DNA of 64,000 bases from Streptomyces pyxinae (lineage in GTDB: Bacteria; Actinomycetota; Actinomycetes; Streptomycetales; Streptomycetaceae). The first letter of the stretch is position 1; each line of letters starts with the position of its first letter. Where the stretch lies: positions 117,057 through 181,056 of the forward strand of contig NZ_JANUGQ010000015.1 of assembly GCF_024756275.1 (NCBI RefSeq), written 5' to 3'. The position numbers and the translations under genes were made by a program. Shown here one piece after another: positions 1 to 7,575 of this stretch. Below the pieces are notes generated by a model. The model did no database searches. It had not been told where the DNA came from and was given only the letters and a program-made list of their open reading frames with translations.

Positions 1-1194
1 AGGGCGCGCGCTCTGGGCCGGAAGGGCACCGGCCCGCCCCGCCGCCCCCGCCTTCGCGTCCGCCGCCGGATCGACCAGCTCCACACCGATCATCAGCCCC
101 CGGCCGCGTACGTCCCCGACACACGGGTGCGCGGCGGCCAGCCCCCGCAGCTGCCCCAGCATCCGGTCCCCGAGGACGGCCGCGCGCTCGGCCAGGCGGT
201 TCTCCCGCACGAAGGCCAGGGTCGCCGCGCCGGCCGCCATGGCGAGCTGGTTCCCCCGGAAGGTGCCGGCATGGGCTCCTGGCTCCCAGGTGTCGAGCTC
301 CGAGCGGTAGACGATCACGGCCAGTGGCAGGGAGCCGCCGATGGCCTTGGACATGACCATCACGTCCGGCATCACACCGCTGTGCTCGACCGCCCAGAAG
401 GCCCCGGTCCTGCCGACCCCCGTCTGCACCTCGTCGGCGATCAGCGGAATGGAGCGCTCGGCCGTGATCCGCCGCATCCGGCGCAGCCAGGTGTCCGGCG
501 CCGGGACGACCCCGCCCTCCCCCTGCACCGGCTCCAGGATCATGCCGGCCGGTTCCGGGACACCGCTCTTGGGGTCGTCCAGCAGGTCCCGGGTCCAGCG
601 GGCGGCCAGCTCGGCGCCGCGCTCGCCGCCGACCCCGAACGGGCAGCGGTAGTCCCTCGGATACGGCAGCCGGGTCACCCGGATCTCGGTGGCACCGCCC
701 GAGGCGTCCAGCGCGCCGGCCGTCATGCCGTGGTAGGCGCCGGTGAAGGCGAGCAGTCCGCGCCGGCCGGTGGCGGTGCGGACCAGCTTGAGCGCCGCCT
801 CCACCGCGTCGGTGCCGGCCGGGCCGCAGAACTGGATGCGGGCGTTCTCCGCGAACCGGCCCGGCAGGGTGGCGAACAGCTCGGTGGTGAAGGCGTCCTT
901 GACCGGAGTCGCCAGGTCCAGGACGTGCAGCGGGGCCCCCGAGTCCAGCACCTTGCGGATCGCCTCCAGGACGACCGGGTGGTTGTGGCCGAGCGCCAGG
1001 GTGCCCGCGCCGGAGAGACAGTCGAGATAGCGCCGCCCGTCGGCACCCTCGATGGTCAGTCCTCTGGCCCGGACCGGGACCACGGGCAGCGAACGCGCGT
1101 AGGTGCGGGCCGCCGACTCCCGCAGGGACTGGCGGCGCAGAATGCCCTCGTGCGCCGCCGGTGGTGCCGCCGGCGCTGATTCGGTCACGGCCAC
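1..1194 (-). CDS. Class III PLP aminotransferase, diaminobutyrate-2-oxoglutarate type (partial, 3' end off window)
   Basis: Reading the minus strand gives a class III (ornithine/diaminobutyrate-type) aminotransferase. Visible motifs are the substrate-domain segment CLSGAGTLALGHNHP, the cofactor segment LIADEVQTGVGRTGAFW and the Schiff-base lysine region VMSKAIGGSLPLAV, followed by HAGTFRGNQLAMAAG. The gene continues past base 1, so the C-terminus is missing. The GTG at 1194 is chosen because GGGAGGA lies about 9 nt upstream; an in-frame GTG at 1188 is the alternative. The family transaminates L-aspartate semialdehyde to 2,4-diaminobutyrate. From memory, in Streptomyces coelicolor the homologue at this place heads a small IucA/IucC-type siderophore locus, which would lie to the left of the window. 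No ectoine partner genes are visible. The substrate is inferred from family resemblance only. Confidence 0.85.
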   Translation of the reverse strand, partial: MAVTESAPAAPPAAHEGILRRQSLRESAARTYARSLPVVPVRARGLTIEGADGRRYLDCLSGAGTLALGHNHPVVLEAIRKVLDSGAPLHVLDLATPVKDAFTTELFATLPGRFAENARIQFCGPAGTDAVEAALKLVRTATGRRGLLAFTGAYHGMTAGALDASGGATEIRVTRLPYPRDYRCPFGVGGERGAELAARWTRDLLDDPKSGVPEPAGMILEPVQGEGGVVPAPDTWLRRMRRITAERSIPLIADEVQTGVGRTGAFWAVEHSGVMPDVMVMSKAIGGSLPLAVIVYRSELDTWEPGAHAGTFRGNQLAMAAGAATLAFVRENRLAERAAVLGDRMLGQLRGLAAAHPCVGDVRGRGLMIGVELVDPAADAKAGAAGRAGALPAQSARP

Positions 1195-1720
1195 GGTTCC
1201 GGTCCTCCCGCTTCACGGTTGCGCCGCACCCCGCCGTGCGGCCGGTCCGTCGCTCAGCCGCGCCGGACGCCAACTCCTGTTCCCCCGTACGTAGTAACGA
1301 CGGTCACCGCTCGGGAACACGGCCTCCGCCCGGGGTCCGGCCGCACGTTTCCGTCCCCCGCTCCCGGGCACTCCCCTCGTGCCTCCACACGCCTCCACCG
1401 CACCTCCACACTCCTTCGCGCTCCCCCCTCCTCCCCCGCTCTCCGCCGCCCGTCGCGCCAACGGCGCTTTCGCCAACGGCCGTTCGCCCGGCGCGCCGGA
1501 CGCCGGACCGGGAACCCCGGCGGCGCGGCCCGGGCCCGACGCCGGGAACCGCGGCCCTGCCGTACGCCGTCCCCCTCGGCACCGGCATAGTGGGGGCCGC
1601 GCCGCCGTGCGGCCACCGTCCGCCGGAGCCGGCACCGGTGGCGTCCGGTGCCGCACCGGCGGTGCTTCCCCGAGCCGTCCGCCGGAGCACCCGCCGATCA
1701 CGTCCCAGGGGGATCACGAC
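1195..1720. other. 526-bp divergent intergenic region with two adjacent hairpins
   Basis: This region separates the aminotransferase (minus) from the lipoprotein protease (plus) and must hold both promoters. No convincing -35/-10 pair or iron-box palindrome was recognised. Two back-to-back hairpins sit 55-90 nt before the protease start: an 8-bp stem 1631-1638/1645-1652 and a 5-bp stem 1653-1657/1661-1665. The middle is C-rich with irregular CTCC repeats. Confidence 0.5.
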
Positions 1721-2905
1721 ATGCGACCCATACGCCCGCTGCTCGCGGCGTCCGTCACCGCGCTGCTGGTGCTGGCGGCGACCGGCTGCGGCCCGTCCGA
1801 GGACAACGCGGGCGGCGACCCCGCCGCCTCCGCGAGCCCCACCGCGAGCGGGAGGGGCGGGAAGATCCATATCCCGGACCGGCTGCGGGACCGGCTCAAG
1901 GAGCACGGGATCGACGTGGACAAGTGGCAGGACGGCGCCTGGAAGAACTGGGACAAGGACGCCTGGCTGCGCGAGGCCAGGGACTTCGTCAACCCGGTCA
2001 TCGAGGACCTCTGGGACGCCCGGCGGATGCGGGAGGCCCGGGAGGCGGACACCCCCGTGCCGGAGGCCGACGTCCCGGACGGGAACGACGCGGGCGTGAC
2101 CGACCCGGCACCCGAGCCGGTCACCGCCCGGCAGGTCCCGGCGCCGTACCATCGCGGCGCCCCCGAGGCGGGCAAGATCCTCTTCGACGGACCGGAGGGC
2201 TCGATGGTCTGCTCCGGCACCGTGGTACGCGACCCGGCGCACCCCGGCAAGTCCAACCTGGTCTGGACGGCGGGCCACTGTGTGCACGCGGGCAAGAAGG
2301 GCGGCTGGTACCGGAACATCGCCTTCGTCCCCTCGTACAACGACCGCGCTCTCCCCTCCGACCGGCTGAACCAGGTCGGCCGGCAGGAGATCGCCCCGTA
2401 CGGCGTGTGGTGGGGCGACTGGGCGGCGACCTCGGACGAGTGGATCGCCCAGGGGGCGTCGACCGGCGGCCAGGGCGCCCCGTACGACTACGCGGTCGTC
2501 CATGTGACCCCGGAGGAGGGCGGCGGCACGTCGCTGGAGGAGACGGTCGGTTCGGCGCTCCCGGTGGACTTCGCCGCCCCGGCCGCGCCGGAGGTCGCGA
2601 GCATCGAGGCGACCGGCTACCCGGCGGCGGCCCCGTACGACGGCCAGCGCCTGCACCAGTGCGCGGACAAGCCGGGCCGGCTGTCGCTGGCGGCGGACCA
2701 GCCGACCATGTACCGCATCGGCTGCACCATGACCGGCGGCGCCTCGGGCGGCGGCTGGGTGGCCCCCGGCCGGGACGGGAAGCCGGCGCTGGTCTCCAAC
2801 ACCTCGATCGGCCCGGTGCCGGCCGGCTGGCTGGCCGGGCCGCGGCTCGGGGACGGCGCCAAGCGGGTGTACGAGGAGGTCAGCCGGAAGTTCGCCGGCC
2901 AGTAG
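1721..2905 (+). CDS. Secreted trypsin-like serine protease, lipoprotein
   Basis: The 394-residue product starts at ATG 1721, preceded by AGGGGGA. A lipoprotein signal peptide ends in the lipobox LAATGC with Cys23 as the predicted lipidated residue, so the enzyme should be tethered outside the membrane. A disordered Ala/Ser/Pro stretch and a charged region precede the catalytic domain. The triad of a chymotrypsin-fold (S1/V8-like) peptidase is recognisable: His in WTAGHCVHAG, Asp in PYDYAVVHV and Ser in TGGASGGGW. This resembles the trypsin-like peptidases with conserved cysteines common in actinomycetes. It stands alone and converges on hflX. Substrate unknown. Confidence 0.85.
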   Translation: MRPIRPLLAASVTALLVLAATGCGPSEDNAGGDPAASASPTASGRGGKIHIPDRLRDRLKEHGIDVDKWQDGAWKNWDKDAWLREARDFVNPVIEDLWDARRMREAREADTPVPEADVPDGNDAGVTDPAPEPVTARQVPAPYHRGAPEAGKILFDGPEGSMVCSGTVVRDPAHPGKSNLVWTAGHCVHAGKKGGWYRNIAFVPSYNDRALPSDRLNQVGRQEIAPYGVWWGDWAATSDEWIAQGASTGGQGAPYDYAVVHVTPEEGGGTSLEETVGSALPVDFAAPAAPEVASIEATGYPAAAPYDGQRLHQCADKPGRLSLAADQPTMYRIGCTMTGGASGGGWVAPGRDGKPALVSNTSIGPVPAGWLAGPRLGDGAKRVYEEVSRKFAGQ

Positions 2906-3050
2906 CCCCAGCGGCCCGGCGAACAGCGCGCCCCAACCGGTCCGGAAACACCCCGGGGCCCGCGACCGCCGGGCGGCCCGGACACACCCGGAGGCCCGGC
3001 GAACGGCCCGTCCCTCCCCGGGCCCGGACCCACTGAGCGGTCGGAAACGC

Positions 3051-3101
3051 CCGGAGGCCCGGTGCCCGTCCCCCGAAAGGGAGCGGGCACCGGGCCTCCG
3101 G
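3051..3101. terminator. Bidirectional stem-loop between protease gene and hflX
   Basis: A perfect 18-bp inverted repeat (3051-3068 and 3084-3101) encloses a 15-nt loop containing a further TCCC/GGGA pairing. It lies between two convergent genes, about 150 nt after the protease stop and 90 nt after the hflX stop, so it can terminate both. No U-tract follows, as is usual in Streptomyces. Confidence 0.85.
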
Positions 3102-3192
3102 ACAGGTGCCCTCCGGCCGCCCGGGCCACCGCCTCAGTGCGCGGCGGCGTCCGAGCCACCGGCTCGGCGCACGGCCGGGGGCGTACGGCGTC

Positions 3193-4698
3193 TCAGTGCG
3201 CGGCCGGGGTGTACGGCGCCAGCGAGGCGGCCAGTTCCTCGTGCACCCGCGCCTTGAGGAGGGTGCCCTCCGGGGTGTGCTCCTCGGAGATCACCTCGCC
3301 CTCGGCGTGCACCCGGGAGACCAGCGCGCCCTCGGTGTACGGCAGCAGGACCTCCAGCTCGACCCGCGGCCTGGGCAGCTCGGCGTCGATCAGCGCCAGG
3401 AGTTCGTCGATCCCGGCGCCGGTCCGCGCCGACACCGCGATGGCGTGCCGCTCCACCCGGAGCAGCCGCTGGAGCTCGACCGGGTCGGCCGCGTCCGCCT
3501 TGTTGATCACCACGATCTCCGGCACGTCCACCGCGCCGACCTCGCGGATCACCTTGCGCACCGCGGCCAGCTGCTCCTCCGGTGCCGGGTGCGAGCCGTC
3601 CACCACGTGCAGGATCAGGTCGGAGTCCCCGACCTCCTCCATGGTGGACCGGAACGCCTCCACCAGGTGGTGCGGCAGATGCCGTACGAAGCCGACGGTG
3701 TCCGCCAGCGTGTAGAGCCGGCCGCTCGGCGTCTCGGCCCGGCGGACGGTCGGGTCGAGGGTGGCGAACAGCGCGTTCTCCACCAGCACGCCCGCGCCGG
3801 TCAGCCGGTTGAGCAGGGAGGACTTGCCGGCGTTGGTGTAGCCGGCGATGGCGACCGACGGCACCTTGTTGCGGCGCCGCTCCTGCCGCTTGATGTCCCG
3901 GCCGGTCTTCATCTCCGCGATCTCCCGGCGCATCTTCGCCATCTTCTCGCGGATCCGCCGCCGGTCCGTCTCGATCTTGGTCTCACCGGGACCGCGGGTG
4001 GCCATGCCGCCACCGCCGCCGCCACCCATCTGCCGGGAGAGCGACTGACCCCAGCCGCGCAGCCGGGGCAGCATGTACTGCATCTGCGCCAGGGCGACCT
4101 GCGCCTTGCCCTCCCGGGACTTGGCGTGCTGGGCGAAGATGTCCAGGATCAGCGCGGTCCGGTCGACCACCTTCACCTTGACGACGTCTTCCAAGTGGAT
4201 GAGCTGGCCGGGGCTGAGCTCACCGTCGCAGACCACGGTGTCGGCACCGGTCTCCAGCACGATGTCCCGCAGCTCGTGGGCCTTGCCCGAGCCGATGTAG
4301 GTGGCCGGGTCCGGCTTGTCGCGGCGCTGGATCACGCCGTCGAGCACCAGGGCGCCCGCCGTCTCCGCGAGAGCGGCCAGCTCCGCGAGGGAGTTCTCGG
4401 CGTCCCGCACGGTCCCGGAGGTCCAGACGCCGACCAGCACCACGCGCTCCAGGCGCAGCTGCCGGTACTCGACCTCGGTGACGTCCTCCAGCTCGGTGGA
4501 GAGACCCGCCACCCGCCGGAGCGCCGCGCGGTCGGAGCGGTCGAACTGGTCGCCGTCCCGCTCGCCGTCGATCGAGTGGCTCCAGGCGACGTCCTCTTCC
4601 ATCAGGGCATCGGCCCGGAGGCGCTCGGCGCGGTTCTGCTCCGTGAGGCTCTGCTCGGCGCTCAGTGCGGCCTGGGAAGGGGATGAAGAGGAGGTCAT
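3193..4698 (-). CDS. hflX: GTPase HflX
   Basis: The 501-residue product has the HflX layout: an N-terminal glycine-rich domain that binds the nucleotide and the ribosome, a linker with a GGGGGGG run, and an Obg-like GTPase domain with G1 GYTNAGKSSLLN near residue 285, G3 DTVGF and G4 NKAD. HflX binds 50S or 70S ribosomes and rescues or splits stalled particles under stress. The ATG at 4698 is preferred to longer upstream readings because AAGGATC precedes it and homology begins soon after. It appears monocistronic, with a 367-bp leader region upstream. Confidence 0.95.
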   Translation of the reverse strand: MTSSSSPSQAALSAEQSLTEQNRAERLRADALMEEDVAWSHSIDGERDGDQFDRSDRAALRRVAGLSTELEDVTEVEYRQLRLERVVLVGVWTSGTVRDAENSLAELAALAETAGALVLDGVIQRRDKPDPATYIGSGKAHELRDIVLETGADTVVCDGELSPGQLIHLEDVVKVKVVDRTALILDIFAQHAKSREGKAQVALAQMQYMLPRLRGWGQSLSRQMGGGGGGGMATRGPGETKIETDRRRIREKMAKMRREIAEMKTGRDIKRQERRRNKVPSVAIAGYTNAGKSSLLNRLTGAGVLVENALFATLDPTVRRAETPSGRLYTLADTVGFVRHLPHHLVEAFRSTMEEVGDSDLILHVVDGSHPAPEEQLAAVRKVIREVGAVDVPEIVVINKADAADPVELQRLLRVERHAIAVSARTGAGIDELLALIDAELPRPRVELEVLLPYTEGALVSRVHAEGEVISEEHTPEGTLLKARVHEELAASLAPYTPAAH

Positions 4699-5065
4699 TG
4701 GATCCTTACGTCGATAGGAGAACTGAGGAGAACTACGGAGGCCGGCGGAAGCGGAGAGCCCAGAGGCTGCCCGAGAACCCCCCGGCCACCGGGGTCCGCG
4801 TCGGACCCCCCGTACGTCACTGGGAACGCGCGGGGCACCGGGATCATTCCCCGCCCCGGCCCGCCCATACCGGCCCCCGCACGGCCCGTGCGCTCCACGG
4901 GCCCGGCGGTGCCGCCGACCCCACGATGGTCGCACGGCGGCGCCGGGCCCGTCATCCGCGTTTTCCCGGGGCTCCCAGGGCTGCGGCACCCCCGGAGCGT
5001 CCGTGTCTCCCGGGGCGGCGAGGCATCCCGGCGGCGCGGGGGCGCGGGGGCGCCGCCCCGGGAGG
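4699..5065. other. 367-bp intergenic region upstream of hflX
   Basis: The region carries the hflX promoter side and the terminator of the M1 peptidase gene. Near the hflX start an AGGAGAAC direct repeat is visible (about 4717-4734). No canonical promoter could be assigned and no open reading frame with recognisable content was seen. Confidence 0.4.
5007..5064 (-). terminator. Stem-loop downstream of the M1 peptidase gene
   Basis: A perfect 14-bp inverted repeat (5007-5020 with 5051-5064, arm CTCCCGGGGCGGCG) begins 2 nt past the minus-strand stop codon at 5066. Position and strength fit a transcription terminator for that gene. Confidence 0.75.
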
Positions 5066-6592
5066 TCAGCGCTTGGCGCCGCGCTGGGCGGGCTTCGCCG
5101 GGGTGGTGCTGCGCCAGTCGGCGTGACCGGGCATGGGCGGGGTCTTCGCGTCGTGGAGCCAGCCGTGCAGGAAGGTGCTCAGATCGCGGCCGGCGACCTC
5201 GGAGGCGAGGCGCACGAAGTCGGCGGTGCCGGCCGTGGAGTGCGCGTGCCGTTCCACCCAGAGCCGCTCAAGGCGCTCGAAGGCGGCCGTGCCGATCTCC
5301 TGCCGGAGGGCGTAGAGGATCAGCGCGCTGCCGTCGTAGACCACGGGGCGGAACAGGCTGATCTTCTGCCCGGGCGCGGGCGGCTTGGGGGCCGCCGGGG
5401 GCCCGCCGGCCGCCCGCCAGCCGTCGGAGGCGGTGTAGGCGGCGCGCATCCGGCGTTCCAGGGTCCGCCGCTCGGCCTCCTCGGTGCCCTTGGTGGCCTC
5501 CTCGGCGTACCGCGCCTCGTACCAGGTGGCGTGGCCCTCGTTGAGCCAGAGGTCGGACCAGGTCCGGGGGGTGACGCTGTTGCCGAACCACTGGTGGGCC
5601 AGCTCATGGACCATGACCGAGTCGACGTACCACTCCGGGTAGGCGGTGTTGGTGAAGAGCGAGCGCTCGAAGAGGGAGAGGGTCTGGGTCTCCAGCTCGA
5701 AGCCGGTGTCGGCGTCCGCCACCAGGAGGCCGTAGGTCTCGAAGGGGTACCGGCCGACCTTGTCCTCCAGCCACTCCAGCTGGCCGGGGGTCTTCCTGAG
5801 CCAGGGTTCGAGGACTTCCCGGTCGGCCTGCGGCACCACGTCCCGCAGCGGGAGGCCGTGCGGGCCGGTGCGGGTGACGACGGCGGAGCGGCCGATGGAG
5901 ACCTGGGCCAGCTCGGTGGCCATCGGGCGGCCGGTGCGGTAGAGCCAGGTGCTGCGGGTGCCGGCGGTCGCCCGCGCCACCCGGCGCCCGTTGGCGACCG
6001 CCGTCAGCTCCTTGGGCGCGCTGATCCGGAAGGTGAAGTACGCCTTGTCGGCCGGGTGGTCGTTGCAGGGGAAGACCCGGTGGGCGGCGTCGGCCTGGTT
6101 GGCCATGGCCAGCCCGTCGGCGGTGCGCACCCAGCCGCCCGTCGCCGGGGAGCCCGACGGGTCGCTGGTGTGGCTGACGGTGATGCGGAGCGGCTCGCCG
6201 GCCTCGACGGGCCGGGCGGGCCGTACGACGAGGTCCTCGCCGGCCGGGGTGTACTCGGCGGGCGCGCCGTTGACCCGGACCTCCCGGACCGTGCCCTGGG
6301 CGAAGTCGAGATTGACCCGCTCCAGCCGGGTGACGGCGCGGGCGTCGATCCGGGTGACGGCGTCCAGCGGCTCGCTGTTGTCGCCGCGGTAGGTCAGGGC
6401 GATGTCGTACGCGAGGACGTCGTACCCGGGGTTGCCGAGGGTGGGGAAGAGGGGGTCGCCGATGCCGAGCGGTTCGGGCGCGGGGACGGCGGCGGCGATC
6501 AGGCCGGCCGAGGCGGCGACGAGGGCCGCCGTCCGCAGGGCGCGGGCGCGCCGGGAGGTCCGCCCCGGGGCGGAACGTGGGGTGAGGGGCAT
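5066..6592 (-). CDS. Secreted M1-family zinc aminopeptidase
   Basis: The 508-residue product carries an Arg-rich N-terminus and a hydrophobic segment (ALVAASAGLIAAAVPA) like a Sec or Tat signal peptide. It then has the M1 beta-saddle domain and the catalytic motif HELAHQW near residue 329, followed by NEG about 18 residues later; these supply the zinc ligands and general base. The GAMEN-equivalent segment reads GFELETQT. M1 enzymes remove N-terminal residues from peptides, here probably outside the cytoplasm. ATG 6592 is used; a TTG two codons upstream (6598) is possible and neither has a clear ribosome-binding site. It stands alone between two hairpins. Confidence 0.88.
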   Translation of the reverse strand: MPLTPRSAPGRTSRRARALRTAALVAASAGLIAAAVPAPEPLGIGDPLFPTLGNPGYDVLAYDIALTYRGDNSEPLDAVTRIDARAVTRLERVNLDFAQGTVREVRVNGAPAEYTPAGEDLVVRPARPVEAGEPLRITVSHTSDPSGSPATGGWVRTADGLAMANQADAAHRVFPCNDHPADKAYFTFRISAPKELTAVANGRRVARATAGTRSTWLYRTGRPMATELAQVSIGRSAVVTRTGPHGLPLRDVVPQADREVLEPWLRKTPGQLEWLEDKVGRYPFETYGLLVADADTGFELETQTLSLFERSLFTNTAYPEWYVDSVMVHELAHQWFGNSVTPRTWSDLWLNEGHATWYEARYAEEATKGTEEAERRTLERRMRAAYTASDGWRAAGGPPAAPKPPAPGQKISLFRPVVYDGSALILYALRQEIGTAAFERLERLWVERHAHSTAGTADFVRLASEVAGRDLSTFLHGWLHDAKTPPMPGHADWRSTTPAKPAQRGAKR

Positions 6593-6676
6593 GCCCAACG
6601 GCTATCAGCGGCCCGGACGGGGAGTGGGGCGGCGCGCTTCCCGCCCACCCGAACGGGGTCCCCGGCACCCGCACCC

Positions 6677-6707
6677 GACGGCTCCCGGGACCCTCCCGGG
6701 AGCCGTC
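6677..6707 (-). terminator. Terminator after the Clp-N/HTH gene
   Basis: A perfect 14-bp stem (6677-6690 with 6694-6707, arm GACGGCTCCCGGGA) with a 3-nt loop lies 58 nt beyond the stop of the minus-strand gene at 6765 and before the M1 peptidase start. It would insulate the two genes. Confidence 0.8.
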
Positions 6708-6764
6708 CCCGGGGTACTCGGCCCCCGTACGAGTACCGCACGGGAATCAGGAACGCCTGCGGGC

Positions 6765-7508
6765 TCAGGCCCCGTCCGACCGCTGCTCGCCGGCGTGGCG
6801 CACCGACTCCAGTACCTCGGCCACCTCGGCCTCCACCCGCTCCTTGCCGATGCCGAGCCCGCTCAGCACGCCCCGGCCGTTCTCGAACTCCAGGAGGGCC
6901 AGCAGGATGTGCTCCGTGCCGATGTAGTTGTGCCCCAGACGCAGGGCCTCCCGGAAGGTGAGCTCCAGGACCTTCTTGGCGTCGGAGCCGTACGGGATGA
7001 GGTCGGGGACCTCGTCGGCGGCCGGCGGCAGCGCGGCCACCGCCGCCTGCCGTACCGCGTCCGCCGTGACGCCCTGGGCGGTGATCGCGCGGGCGGCCAG
7101 CCCCTCCGGCTCGGCCAGCAGACCGAGCACCAGGTGCTCGGGGCGGCCCTCGGGGTTGCGGGCCGCCACCGCCTCGTTGTGGGCGGCCATGACCGTGTTC
7201 CGGGCGCGCGGGGTGTAGCGGCTGAAGCCCTGGCTGGGGTCGAGGTCGTGCGACTCCTTGGGCACGAAGCGCTTCTGGGCGGCCTGGCGGGTGACGCCCA
7301 TGCTGGTGCCGATCTCGGTCCAGGAGGCGCCCGAGCGCCGGGCCTGGTCGACGAAGTGGCCGATGAGATGGTCGGCCACGTCGTCCAGGTGTTCCGCGGC
7401 GAGCACGGCGTCCTGGAGCTGCTCCAGCGGAGCGGTGTGGACCTGCTTGATGGCCTCGATCAGATCGTCGAGGCGTACGCGGGGCGAGTGAGTGTGGTGT
7501 GCGTCCAT
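6765..7508 (-). CDS. HTH protein with Clp N-terminal (ClpA/ClpC-N) domains, probable autoregulator
   Basis: The 247-residue protein has no AAA+ or protease domain. Its N-terminal third contains a helix-turn-helix-like segment (residues about 62-82: WTEIGTSMGVTRQAAQKRF). The C-terminal two thirds consist of the double Clp-N repeat that in ClpC/ClpA binds adaptors or substrates (ARNTVMAAHNEAVAA, GTEHILLALLE). It may couple DNA binding to protein-quality signals; that is inference. Two identical-class palindromes overlap its promoter, and the -10 element sits so close to the ATG that the mRNA is predicted leaderless, which fits the lack of a Shine-Dalgarno sequence. It ends in a private terminator, so it is probably monocistronic. 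The physiological role is unknown. Confidence 0.85.
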   Translation of the reverse strand: MDAHHTHSPRVRLDDLIEAIKQVHTAPLEQLQDAVLAAEHLDDVADHLIGHFVDQARRSGASWTEIGTSMGVTRQAAQKRFVPKESHDLDPSQGFSRYTPRARNTVMAAHNEAVAARNPEGRPEHLVLGLLAEPEGLAARAITAQGVTADAVRQAAVAALPPAADEVPDLIPYGSDAKKVLELTFREALRLGHNYIGTEHILLALLEFENGRGVLSGLGIGKERVEAEVAEVLESVRHAGEQRSDGA

Positions 7509-7556
7509 GCGTCAACCGTAGGTTGACGGATACGGGGTCGTCAACCCTGAGTTGAC
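7509..7556 (-). promoter_or_regulatory. Twin palindromic operators over a leaderless promoter
   Basis: Two 17-bp palindromes of the form GTCAAC-N5-GTTGAC lie at 7511-7527 and 7540-7556, 29 bp centre to centre. On the minus strand TTGACG (7544-7539), an 18-nt spacer and TACGGT (7520-7515) form a good promoter whose +1 falls at or next to the A of the ATG at 7508. One palindrome covers the -35 and the other covers the -10, as expected for repression. The HTH protein encoded directly downstream is the obvious candidate ligand (inference). Confidence 0.8.
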
Positions 7557-7575
7557 ACTCTTCTTCCGTCGCCGG

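Noticed and set aside
1..1194. Ectoine biosynthesis EctB
   Set aside because: The aminotransferase fits the fold, but no ectA, ectC or ectD genes are adjacent on the visible side, and the conserved context points elsewhere.
4699..5065. Riboswitch or structured leader for hflX
   Set aside because: No known riboswitch consensus was recognised; the only strong hairpin belongs to the end of the upstream peptidase gene.
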